A stretch of DNA of 11,089 nucleotides. Source: Euperipatoides rowelli. Lineage: Eukaryota; Onychophora; Udeonychophora; Euonychophora; Peripatopsidae. The DNA lies in assembly GCA_003024985.2 (NCBI GenBank), contig PXIH01S0025933.1, one strand, 5' to 3'. The position numbers and the translations under genes are program-made. Shown here piece after piece: positions 1 to 6,304 of the stretch (its first letter is position 1; each line of letters opens with the position of its first letter). Under the pieces are notes generated by a model. That model was not told where the DNA came from. It searched no databases and saw nothing but the letters and a program-made list of their open reading frames with translations.

Positions 1-109
1 CTGCAAATCCAAAAGTCCAAATGATGTATTCATCTCTCCAGAGATATTAGAAATAATATTAAAAAAACAATAAGTTAAAAAAACTTAAATAAAAATATAG
101 AAATAGGAT

Positions 110-236
110 TTAGGGCAGACTATGGACCGAATATGTATAATGCATCACTGTTGTTTCTGGTACAGAAGACTGTAAACATTACATTGTAAATATGTTGGTT
201 TATCCCTTCGGGGTGTAATAAAATTAAAAAAAAAAA
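110..236 (+). mobile_element. Probable 3' end of a LINE or SINE, with A-rich tail
   Basis: A less AT-biased stretch ends in a short hairpin with a TTCG loop (CCCTTCGGGG, about 205-214), then GTAATAAAA and an A-run. A small hairpin followed by a TAATAAA-like repeat and poly(A) is a common layout for the 3' ends of LINEs and their dependent SINEs. The tail of the large LINE in this window also has GTAATAAATAAA, so the two may belong to related families. The left boundary is a guess from composition, and no target-site duplication was found. Confidence 0.35.
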
Positions 237-299
237 TCACTTGTGAATATTGAATATAAAGTAGGTATCACTGTGTTTCATTCCCCTCCCATAGTGTTA

Positions 300-346
300 G
301 GGCCCCACCTCTGACGATCATGGAAATGTGAAACGAGGCCTTGTCA
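300..346 (+). ncRNA. Possible hammerhead ribozyme lacking a helix I partner
   Basis: Visible core: CTGACGA at 311-317 (matching CUGANGA) and GAAA at 330-333. Between them 319-321 pair with 326-328 around a GGAA tetraloop, but the 10.1/11.1 pair next to the core is T-T rather than the usual G-C. After GAA, 333-336 (ACGA) pairs with 341-344 (TTGT) as helix III, and this places C345 exactly at the cleavage position in a GUC triplet. The sequence following C345 is an A-run, so nothing there can pair with the CCCCACCT before the core and helix I is absent. Helix I could have been lost, or the resemblance could be chance. Confidence 0.35.
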
Positions 347-1074
347 AAAAAAAATTAAAAAGAAAATAGATGATAAGGTCATGGTAGGAAAGTGGGTTTA
401 TAAAAAAATTATTTATAAGTCAAAATGTTAGCGATTTATAAATATTCATGTCTTTTCCCAAACGCAAACATTAATCTTTATGAAACATTTTGGGTTTTAC
501 AGTATCTAAGGAAAAACAATAGATTACAATATATAATTGAATATAAAAATCAAAACATATGAACAATTTAAAAAGAAAAATATATGGGAAAAATAAATAA
601 TAAAAAAATAAAAATAAAAAAATAGAAATTACTTCTGTTTCAAAGCCTCAAAAATAATATAAAAATTTTTGACAATGCTATTTTGGCCAAGGATATAAAT
701 TCGGAAAATTACATAAGTATGCTGAAAAGCTTAAAGTATTAGGATATGCAGTTTAAATGTGTGTACAGGTAATACCAGGCTTGTGTTTACATTGTTTCAT
801 GAGGAATTGGAGACAAAAATAGTTTTAATGAAAATTATAAATTGGTATTTTTTAGCAAATAAAAATTGGAAATTTAGCATTTTAAAATAATAATTTCGTG
901 TTTTATAGTATTTTAATATAAAAAATTAGCATTTTGTAGCAAAAAAAATAAACAAAAAAAGTCAAACTATTTTATTGAAAGAAAAATTGATAATTTGCAT
1001 TTTTATTAATTTTTAATAATAAAAATGTATCATTTTAGAGGGGAGGGAGTGAATTGTGATAATGTCATAAGGAT

Positions 1075-1296
1075 TTAAAACATATAGAATTGACAAAAAG
1101 CATAATTATTTTTAAATTTTTCTTTGGCTTTCATATGTGTGTAGGACTTTACCTGCTTATCCAAGGTATCTTTACTTTCCCAATTCAGACGAATATTGCA
1201 TAGTCCACACATTAAAATGTTTGTGTCATTTATAAAAAAGTTATCACTCCTGAAATCATTTGCTCTTTGTTGTATTGTAATTTTACTTCTTCCCAT
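1075..1296 (-). pseudogene. Relic of a CGGBP1-like / hAT-type zinc-finger N-terminus
   Basis: This 73-residue minus-strand frame starts at an ATG (1296-1294). Its first third is basic and polar. It is followed by ILMCGLCNIRLNW and, about 15 residues on, VKSYTHMKAKEKF. The order Cys-x2-Cys, a short beta-like segment, a helix-like stretch, then TH followed by basic residues resembles the single BED/C2H2-type finger of CGGBP1-like proteins, which also form the N-terminus of many hAT transposases. In that family a His is expected a few residues before the final TH. Here that place reads DKQVKS, so one zinc ligand seems lost. No catalytic hAT domain follows downstream on the minus strand, where the DNA becomes simple AT-rich sequence. 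I infer a decayed 5' fragment. The match is by pattern only, and a small unrelated host exon is possible. Confidence 0.4.
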
Positions 1297-2536
1297 TTAG
1301 ATTTTAAGAATTAAAAAAAAAAAAAAAGATTTATTTTAGTTGTACTTTGCTATTTAATTTTTATAAGCAACTGAAAATCTTTAATTGGGAAGAAAGCTAA
1401 ACTTTTTTTAAAAAAAAAAATTGAAATATGCAAAATTACTTTGCTTGTTTGGTCATTTGTGTTGTCAAAGAAGAAATGATTTTAAGACTGAATTGTTAAT
1501 TAATTTCTATTTAAATGTTTTTAAGGAATTTCTCAGTTTATTGCTACAACTTTAAGATCACCATGAAAAGATTTTTTTTTTTTTTTTCAATTTAACAGTT
1601 TTTTTCTTGCTTTGTCGTTGAAATTAATTAATTTCGCAAGTAAACCCTTTCATCGCATTTTGTCGTGGATCAATTAATACTGTCAAACCTTTGATCTATA
1701 TATAAAACATGAAGTATGATCTATTTACAGCATCATATTTAATTTCGTTTTAGCTATCTATTTATAGCTAAAATGAAAAATGAACAACATATTCATTATT
1801 GATAGTGTATGAAGCACTGGTGGTGATTTATTTTTCCAGGAGTGCCAAGTACATTGGGGTTGAACTTAATACTGAAATCGATAAACAAAGTTTATAATCA
1901 TTGGTGTGTTAAGAGTAGGCAACATTATGTTGTGCCGGCTCAGTGGGGTGCTACACAATGTTGCACACTCATTGGCTTCCCTATATGCAGTCGTATGAGC
2001 CATTGAAAGCTTAAATGGAGAAATATTGATTAATTCTAACATTGGCAAATGAAGATATTATGGTCAAGCAAAGGCTGATGCACGAATTGATTGTTGTTAA
2101 AATTTGGGGAATTCTCAAAAGTCGTATTATTTTGGAAATTAATGTTGATTACAGTTGGAATTTTTTAATTTTTTTTTTTTTTTTTTGGACTCGAGTTATT
2201 TTACTTTTTATAAAATAAGAAATAGAAAATACACAATGAAGGATGTGATGATATTTTTTTTTTTTTTGAACCATTACCCCTCTTATTTTATATATAATTT
2301 TCAATTTATCAGTAACTAAGTTAATCAGTCCTCTGGTAATTGAATAACCCCAAAAATTATGATTATAAGATTCAGAATAGCCATAGCCCAATGGGCAATT
2401 CCCATTATATGTCTTGATAATTCCTATTCTGTATAATATTTCCTTTACTGGAAAAATCCTTAGAAAAAATGTAATGACAAAATTTTAAAAACCATTATAG
2501 AAATTTAACCGAAGGATTTTAGTTAAATTAACATTT
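1297..2536. other. AT-rich non-coding DNA, no recognised gene
   Basis: The stretch has several poly-A/T runs (for example around 1313-1327, 1571-1587, 2168-2186 and 2254-2267). The portion about 1840-2060 is less AT-rich and is open on both strands for 55-60 codons (minus frame 1866-2048, and plus from about 1839 after a pyrimidine tract ending TTTTTCCAG). I recognise neither translation, and no exon partner is visible. I treat it as unassigned sequence that could be an old repeat or a lone exon. Confidence 0.4.
1748..1773. repeat. Perfect 10-bp inverted repeat
   Basis: TTTTAGCTAT at 1748-1757 is the exact reverse complement of ATAGCTAAAA at 1764-1773, with the 6-base loop CTATTT. The pairing continues outward for a few more bases with one mismatch (TTCG against TGAA). 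No U-tract or gene context suggests a terminator. It may be a small foldback sequence or chance in AT-rich DNA. Confidence 0.5.
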
Positions 2537-2551
2537 AGATTTCTATAATTT
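2537..2551. repeat. Target-site duplication, left copy
   Basis: This 15-base sequence is identical to 2878-2892 and lies directly next to the A-tail side of the SINE. The match ends at mismatches on both sides. Confidence 0.8.
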
Positions 2552-2783
2552 TTTTTTTTTTTTTATGTTTTATTGCCCCCGCCTAACGGCTAAGAAAATC
2601 AACTATTTACACTATGTACAATATTTGTATTGGTTTACGATCTTCTTAAACCAGATACAACAATGATGTCATGTCCATGATCAGCTCATAATCTGCCATA
2701 AATCCAGTATTTCTGAGAAAATTCTATAACATAGAGATTAATAATTAATTAGAATAAATCCCCGAAAATTCTGTCATCCCTCA

Positions 2784-2872
2784 GCTCCGGGGCTGCTCGT
2801 GGATCGAACCTGATCTACTTATATCCACAGCTCCAAATCCAGCAGCAGCCTTGACCACTAGACCACCGAAGC
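2784..2872 (-). promoter_or_regulatory. tRNA-like head with RNA polymerase III A and B boxes
   Basis: On the minus strand the head begins GCTTCGG, which pairs with CCGGAGC at its 3' end as a 7-bp acceptor stem with one G-T pair. TGGTCTAGTGG matches the A-box consensus and sits in a foldable 4-bp D-arm (GTCT with AGGC). GGTTCGATCC matches the B box. The T-stem is poorly paired and the variable region is long, so this is a SINE head and not a working tRNA gene. The two boxes would form the internal Pol III promoter of the SINE. Confidence 0.75.
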
Positions 2873-2877
2873 TGTAC

Positions 2878-2892
2878 AGATTTCTATAATTT
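2878..2892. repeat. Target-site duplication, right copy
   Basis: This is the second exact copy of the 15-mer at 2537-2551. It abuts the tRNA-like head, which is the 5' end of the minus-strand SINE. Confidence 0.8.
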
Positions 2893-3840
2893 ATGACTGG
2901 ATTTTGCTTCTTAACAGTTAAATCATACAATTTAGAGTACCTCAGTTTACCATCAAATTCCAAACATTTTTATCTGTTCATATACTGATAACCACATCTT
3001 AAATACAGTATCTCTATTAAACACTGATATTCTTTTAACATTGACCATTTGTCATTTAGAATTAAATTATTGAGAACATAATTAAGTATCACAACCTTGT
3101 TCAATGTACACACCTCCAATAAACCCAACCCGATTTAGTTATGTGAATATTAGCTTTCCACAAAGCTATTGGTAATGTTTTATTTTGAAATATTTTTATA
3201 TTTAAAATGCAGGACAAAATTATCATAATTAGTCGAGTTAAGATTTATTTATTTATAGTGCACTTTCAAACACAGGTTTAGTTTTAAGATTAAAATTATT
3301 TAGGTCAGTCTGATTAATTGTATTAGTGTCTCCAGGTGAGTTGACATTCCTGCAAATTATTTCTACATGAACAGAGAGCTTTTACTGTCAGAAATTTTGT
3401 AAGTTTTAATTGGCAGAAATTTGTTGTTTAAAACAGAAAATTTGTATATCTTGTTGGTGAATTATAATTACATTATTTCATTTTTTTTTTTTTTTTTTTT
3501 AGAAATATGTTTTATTATTTCCAAGAAATGAAATCTGTCTCAGGTCAGAATATAGCAAACTTAATTCAATAAAATTTTTAAAATATATATTTTCTAAATG
3601 GTTGGCTAACAATATCCTTTTAAATGTATGGATCAATATTTAAGATTTTAAATATGATAGCAACTTGAAATCAAAGTTATTCTTTAAATCGAATGAAGAG
3701 GATTTAAAAATATCCTAATTAAAAAGTATATACAGTTTAAAAGAAAACAAGTTTTGATCAAATGACAGAAAGTATTTAAATTAATTAAAAAAAAAATCAT
3801 TAAAATTACAAATTGTAAATGATTACAATAATTAATTATG
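2893..3840. other. AT-rich non-coding DNA, nothing recognised
   Basis: Apart from a T-run at about 3481-3501, I see no open frame of note, no RNA fold and no repeat boundary. The sequence is uniformly AT-rich. Confidence 0.6.
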
Positions 3841-3896
3841 AATATTCTATTAATGTGAACTAAACTTTATATCTTATCACCCCAAACAAATTGTTG

Positions 3897-4010
3897 TGAA
3901 ACCACATAAAGCAGCAATTATAGGTCACTTTAGAAGGTTTTCATACATACAGAATATTAAAATAAAGTTGTATGTTGTTGAATTTTTAAATACCAGATGG
4001 CCACACTCTG
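3897..4010 (-). repeat. Inverted arm of the hammerhead unit
   Basis: The reverse complement of this segment aligns along nearly its whole length with the 3' part of unit copy 1 (4147-4294). Shared blocks include CAGAGTGTGG, CATCTGGTA, ACTTTATTTTAATATT, ATGAAAACCTTCTAAAG and TGCTGCTTTATGTGGT. Relative to it, copy 1 has an extra stretch of about 35 bases around 4178-4220. The arms could fold the region into one large hairpin. Confidence 0.75.
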
Positions 4011-4050
4011 CACATTAGGTATTTACCATCTTTTAAAGTGATGTACTACT

Positions 4051-4070
4051 AGGTGTTGAAACCAACACCT
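4051..4070. repeat. Perfect 8-bp hairpin just before ribozyme copy 1
   Basis: AGGTGTTG at 4051-4058 and CAACACCT at 4063-4070 are exact reverse complements separated by AAAC. The right half with the loop (GAAACCAACACCT) is conserved in copy 2 at 4406-4418, where the left half is not. Confidence 0.55.
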
Positions 4071-4294
4071 ATTAGTGCTGCTGATGAGGCCTAGTGACAG
4101 GTCAAAACCCGTACAACACTTAATAAGAAGCTACATATCAGAGGTTCAGAGTGTGGTCATCTGGTAATTAAAAAATACACTATAACATACATAATGTATT
4201 AATATACTGTTGTAGTAATCATGGAACTTTATTTTAATATTATGTAAGCATGAAAACCTTCTAAAGTCACATATACTTGCTGCTTTATGTGGTA
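4058..4294 (+). repeat. Hammerhead unit, direct copy 1
   Basis: This segment aligns with 4406-4643 at an offset of about 348 bases. Shared blocks include GAAACCAACACCT, TGATGAGGCC, GGTTCAGAG, CATCTGGT, AAAAAATAC, ATTAATATACTGTTGTA, TATTTTAATATT and ACCTTCTAAAGTCAC. The ribozyme lies at its left end. Its right end, GCTGCTTTATGTGGT, is mirrored in the inverted arm. Confidence 0.75.
4071..4124 (+). ncRNA. Type I hammerhead ribozyme with minimal helix III, copy 1
   Basis: CTGATGA at 4081-4087 is the exact conserved core. Helix II is 4088-4092 (GGCCT) with 4099-4103 (AGGTC), five pairs including one G-T, with a 6-base loop AGTGAC. The second core strand is AAAA at 4104-4107 in place of GAAA, and C4103-A4104 looks like a CpG turned to CpA. 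Helix III is only A4107-T4112 and C4108-G4111 with loop CC. Cleavage would follow A4113 in a GUA triplet. Helix I is 4071-4080 (ATTAGTGCTG) with 4114-4124 (CAACACTTAAT), nearly complete with one mismatch and one bulge. Every element sits where the hammerhead fold needs it. Helices this short at position III usually act as dimers or tandem copies. The G12-to-A change should abolish or strongly reduce cleavage of this copy. Confidence 0.85.
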
Positions 4295-4405
4295 TTACAT
4301 CAATCTGTTTATGGTGACAAGATTTAGAGCTTTGTTCACATCAACCCATATATTCTATGCAGATATCTGCTATATATCTGCTAACCTAGATGTTTGGTAT
4401 TCTTT
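4295..4405. other. Spacer between the two hammerhead units
   Basis: This 111-base stretch does not clearly align with the sequence preceding copy 1. It contains the perfect 12-bp palindrome GCAGATATCTGC at 4359-4370, followed by a partial echo ATATATCTGCTA. It may be the divergent left part of the repeat unit or inserted DNA. Confidence 0.45.
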
Positions 4406-4643
4406 GAAACCAACACCTAGTATGCTGTTGATGAGGCCCAGGGACAGGATGAAACCAATACATCATTTAAAATGAAGGTAAATATCAGGTTCAGAGATGG
4501 CCATCTGGTGTTTAAAAAATACAATATAACATACATATAAATTTATTAATATACTGTTGTATTAATCATACAACTCTATTTTAATATTCTGCATGTATGA
4601 AACCTTCTAAAGTCACCTATAATTGCTGATTTAGATGGTTTCA
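4406..4643 (+). repeat. Hammerhead unit, direct copy 2
   Basis: Second direct copy of the unit, aligned with 4058-4294. Its end, GCTGATTTAGATGGTTTCA, pairs with the left end of the inverted arm (TGAAACC at 3897-3903 and onward), which gives a consistent right terminus near 4643. Confidence 0.75.
4417..4472 (+). ncRNA. Decayed type I hammerhead ribozyme, copy 2
   Basis: It aligns base for base with copy 1. The core is TTGATGA at 4428-4434 (first C changed to T). GAAA is intact at 4451-4454, preceded by T where copy 1 has C, consistent with an ancestral CGAAAC. Helix II (4435-4439 with 4446-4450) keeps only two Watson-Crick pairs. Helix III has lost its C-G pair, although the TA of the cleavage triplet remains at 4459-4460. 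Helix I partners are weakly matched. It is inactive as it stands. Its value is that, read with copy 1, it restores both conserved core strands. Confidence 0.7.
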
Positions 4644-4730
4644 TAATATTCTATTACTTAAATTTTAACTTCTACCCAAAATATCTGTAAAACAGCAAAT
4701 TGGTTCTTATTTACTTGAAATGTAGTGACT

Positions 4731-4768
4731 AAGGAGTGGAATATTTATCAAGGAATGGAATATTTATC
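4731..4768. repeat. Two tandem 19-bp copies
   Basis: AAGGAGTGGAATATTTATC (4731-4749) is followed at once by AAGGAATGGAATATTTATC (4750-4768), differing at one base. It lies between the hammerhead repeat and the LINE. It could be part of the LINE 5' untranslated region, but the LINE start is not defined. Confidence 0.7.
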
Positions 4769-4940
4769 GGTACTCCTTTACTTGGCAATAGACGATTCTT
4801 CAAAAAAATAATGCTTTACAATTTCTTATCCTTTTTTTTTTTTCATTTTATCATTTTAGGGAAAAATTTATGTAGTTTATAAATTAATGTAGATGAACCA
4901 AACAAGTTAAGAATTCACTACACAATTTTCCCAGACCAAG

Positions 4941-4965
4941 AGCATGCGCAAAAATGGTGACGTCA
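4941..4965 (+). promoter_or_regulatory. NRF-1-like and CRE-like sites at the ORF1 start
   Basis: GCATGCGCA (4942-4950) resembles the NRF-1 site, and TGACGTCA (4958-4965) is a perfect CRE palindrome. They sit 7 bases apart in an otherwise AT-rich region. The CRE overlaps ORF1 codons 2-4. GCAAAAAT (4948-4955) and ATTTTTGC (4972-4979) also form an inverted repeat around it. Non-LTR elements carry internal promoters near their 5' ends, so these are plausible promoter elements. Function is inferred from motif shape only. Confidence 0.4.
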
Positions 4966-6175
4966 ACAGCAATTTTTGCTTCACAGGATCAAACTTTTAG
5001 TGAATGGCATATTAAAATAATTAATGATTTACAAACTTATGATGAATATTTGACAGAAGAGCATGGCTAAACCTTGAAGTACAAAAATTTATGAAGGGAC
5101 TGAAAATTGCGAACAATCAGTTAAAAAATCTCTATAGATCAAATAGGCTAATACTAATGCTATACAACGAGGAGTTAGAAACCAAGATAGTAGTAAGTGA
5201 ATTGATTAAANATGTCATGAAAATTGTTAATTTTGATCAAATTAAGGGNCTTTANTANCCGAGAAATAATAAGTATATTGGAATTGATTTTAAGGATAAA
5301 ACTGTAAAAGAGAAGGTGGAGTCAATGTTATTAGAGTCTGGACTGTATAACGTAATTCCGGCTGAGTGGGGAACGATAGGTGTCAAAAATAACATGATAA
5401 TACATTGGTATTCTCTTGAGGATGACTACGCTGCATTGAAAAAAGAACTAGAAAAGTATATTTTTATGTTTTCTTTTGAAAATGAAACAGAAGATATTGA
5501 TGAAGGACTAAAGTTAAATTGGAATGTGATAAAAGTGTTTGCTACCCCATTGCATGGTCGGCATATTGAACAAATTCCACATATCCTAGTAATTAATGGA
5601 GATAAAGTATTAATTACTATTAAAGTGAGAAGACCAGTGTGCCTTAATTGTTCAGAGCAAGGGCATAAGTCTTTTGAATGTAAGAAGGTTTATTGTCGAG
5701 GTGTAAGATGTATATTGAGGATAATCACTTGAACTGCAAAAATAAAACGCAAGAAAAACCTTTATATTCACAGTTTTTTGTGTCCGATGGGTCTCAAGAC
5801 AAACAATTTAAGCAATTGCCGATTAAAAAAAAAAGAGAAGACAATAATTTCAGAAAATCAAAGCATTGGAAAAAAAGAAGGGGTTAACGAGGACGGTACA
5901 CAGATATAATCTGCACAGACTGAGCAGAACATCACAGTAGTTTCTGAGAAAGTTGCGGAGCAGGCACAGAAGTCTTTTTTGAAGACAGCTTTCAGTGAGA
6001 GTGATCTTAGCATGGTTGTAGATTCCGGCTCAGAATAAGACACGCAGATGAAGTATACTTCACAGGAAGAGTTTAAACTTGTGTTAGGTCCCAAGGCAAG
6101 GAGAAGCGCGAGGGACAGGAAGACAAAGCTTATAGAACAGTCACTTGACCCTCCGAAAAAGGTAAAAAAAAAATG
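4954..6175 (+). pseudogene. Retrotransposon ORF1 (gag-like, CCHC zinc knuckle), broken
   Basis: ORF1 proteins of this type bind the element RNA and form the ribonucleoprotein. The likely start is ATG 4954, whose frame reads 38 codons to TAA 5068-5070. The coding frame then changes (between 5046 and 5067), and 5064-5732 stays open through four ambiguous bases. Near the end of that segment a perfect knuckle C-x2-C-x4-H-x4-C is seen: Cys codons at 5640, 5649 and 5679, His at 5664. A further shift near 5695-5710 leads to more Cys/His (CKMYIEDNHLNC), perhaps a degraded second knuckle. Another shift in the A-run at about 5824-5834 leads to a third frame with stops at 5907-5909 and 6036-6038. The C-terminus (6048 onward) is basic, including LVLGPKARRSARDRKTK. 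The true stop near 6175 is uncertain because an A-run at 6163-6172 invites one more shift. Confidence 0.75.
5091..5732 (+). CDS. Longest open piece of ORF1, ending in the zinc knuckle
   Basis: This 213-codon stretch contains the conserved middle of the ORF1 protein and the intact CCHC knuckle CLNCSEQGHKSFEC near residues 184-197. The ATG at 5091 is internal: the same frame is open upstream to about 5046 and joins the separate 38-codon amino-terminal piece through a frameshift. Codons 41, 53, 55 and 56 contain ambiguous bases (N at 5211, 5249, 5255 and 5258). The segment ends just past the knuckle where the frame is lost. It is not expected to make a functional protein alone. Confidence 0.7.
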   Translation: MKGLKIANNQLKNLYRSNRLILMLYNEELETKIVVSELIKXVMKIVNFDQIKXLXXPRNNKYIGIDFKDKTVKEKVESMLLESGLYNVIPAEWGTIGVKNNMIIHWYSLEDDYAALKKELEKYIFMFSFENETEDIDEGLKLNWNVIKVFATPLHGRHIEQIPHILVINGDKVLITIKVRRPVCLNCSEQGHKSFECKKVYCRGVRCILRIIT

Positions 6176-6304
6176 GAAATTATGTGAAATAGTTTTATTT
6201 ATAAGCGGTTTTATATATTGTTTTTTTTTTTTGTGTAAATATTTTGAGGAATAATGTGAATGGTTGCATCGTTTACAAGATGTTTTTGTTATATATAATT
6301 TTTA

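Larger units (their letters stand above)
1..1074. other. AT-rich non-coding DNA with retroelement debris
   Basis: There is no coding signal on either strand: frames are closed by frequent stops and the composition is A/T-dominated with many short homopolymers. The only structured parts are the tail-like segment near 110-236 and the hammerhead-like block at 311-345, both listed separately. From about 360 to 1070 I see only low-complexity AT-rich sequence. Confidence 0.6.
2537..2892 (-). mobile_element. tRNA-derived SINE with poly(A) tail and 15-bp target-site duplication
   Basis: The 15-mer AGATTTCTATAATTT occurs exactly at 2537-2551 and again at 2878-2892. Between the copies, reading the minus strand from 2877 down, lies a tRNA-like head (2784-2872), a body of roughly 200 bases, a short GC-rich hairpin (GCCGTTAGGC, about 2582-2591), the motif CAATAAAA, and an A-tail (T-run at about 2552-2564 on the plus strand). 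Head, body, tail and flanking duplication in this order are the standard signature of a SINE inserted by target-primed reverse transcription. The intact 15-bp duplication suggests a fairly young insertion. The SINE family was not identified. The GC-rich tail hairpin is probably what the partner LINE recognises, but that is inference. Confidence 0.8.
3841..4656 (+). mobile_element. Compound hammerhead-ribozyme repeat (retrozyme- or Penelope-like)
   Basis: The block contains one inverted arm (about 3897-4010) and two direct copies of a unit (4058-4294 and 4406-4643). Each copy carries a hammerhead core near its left end, followed by the same 3' region, which ends in a sequence that is reverse-complemented in the inverted arm. 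The 12-mer AATATTCTATTA occurs at 3841-3852 and again at 4645-4656, immediately after the right end, and may be a target-site duplication. In AT-rich DNA a 12-mer match is only moderate evidence, and about 44 bases separate the left copy from the recognisable arm. Tandem and inverted terminal units carrying type I hammerheads are known from Penelope-like elements and from animal retrozymes. There is no reverse transcriptase inside, so this copy is non-autonomous. Confidence 0.6.

Noticed and set aside
1866-2048. Minus-strand frame with REAN-x-x-A, faintly like an RNase H motif
   Set aside because: Only a handful of residues agree, the expected Asp after Ala is Thr, and no other RNase H motif lies nearby.
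2149-2391. 80-codon minus-strand frame
   Set aside because: It is mostly lysine and phenylalanine codons produced by A/T runs, with no protein-like pattern.
2784-2872. A functional tRNA gene
   Set aside because: The T-stem is mostly unpaired, the anticodon stem has a mismatch, the variable region is too long, and the unit is part of a SINE with tail and target-site duplication.
2781-2963. 60-codon minus-strand frame
   Set aside because: It translates the tRNA-like head of the SINE and the flanking duplication, so it is not a gene.
4287-4475. 62-codon plus-strand frame
   Set aside because: It runs through the spacer and the second hammerhead repeat and resembles no protein.
3841-4656. CRISPR array or satellite array
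   Set aside because: There are only two direct copies and one inverted copy, with long units, no regular spacers and a eukaryotic context.
5858-6094. 78-codon minus-strand frame
   Set aside because: Antisense shadow of the ORF1 C-terminal region, whose plus strand carries the coherent reading.
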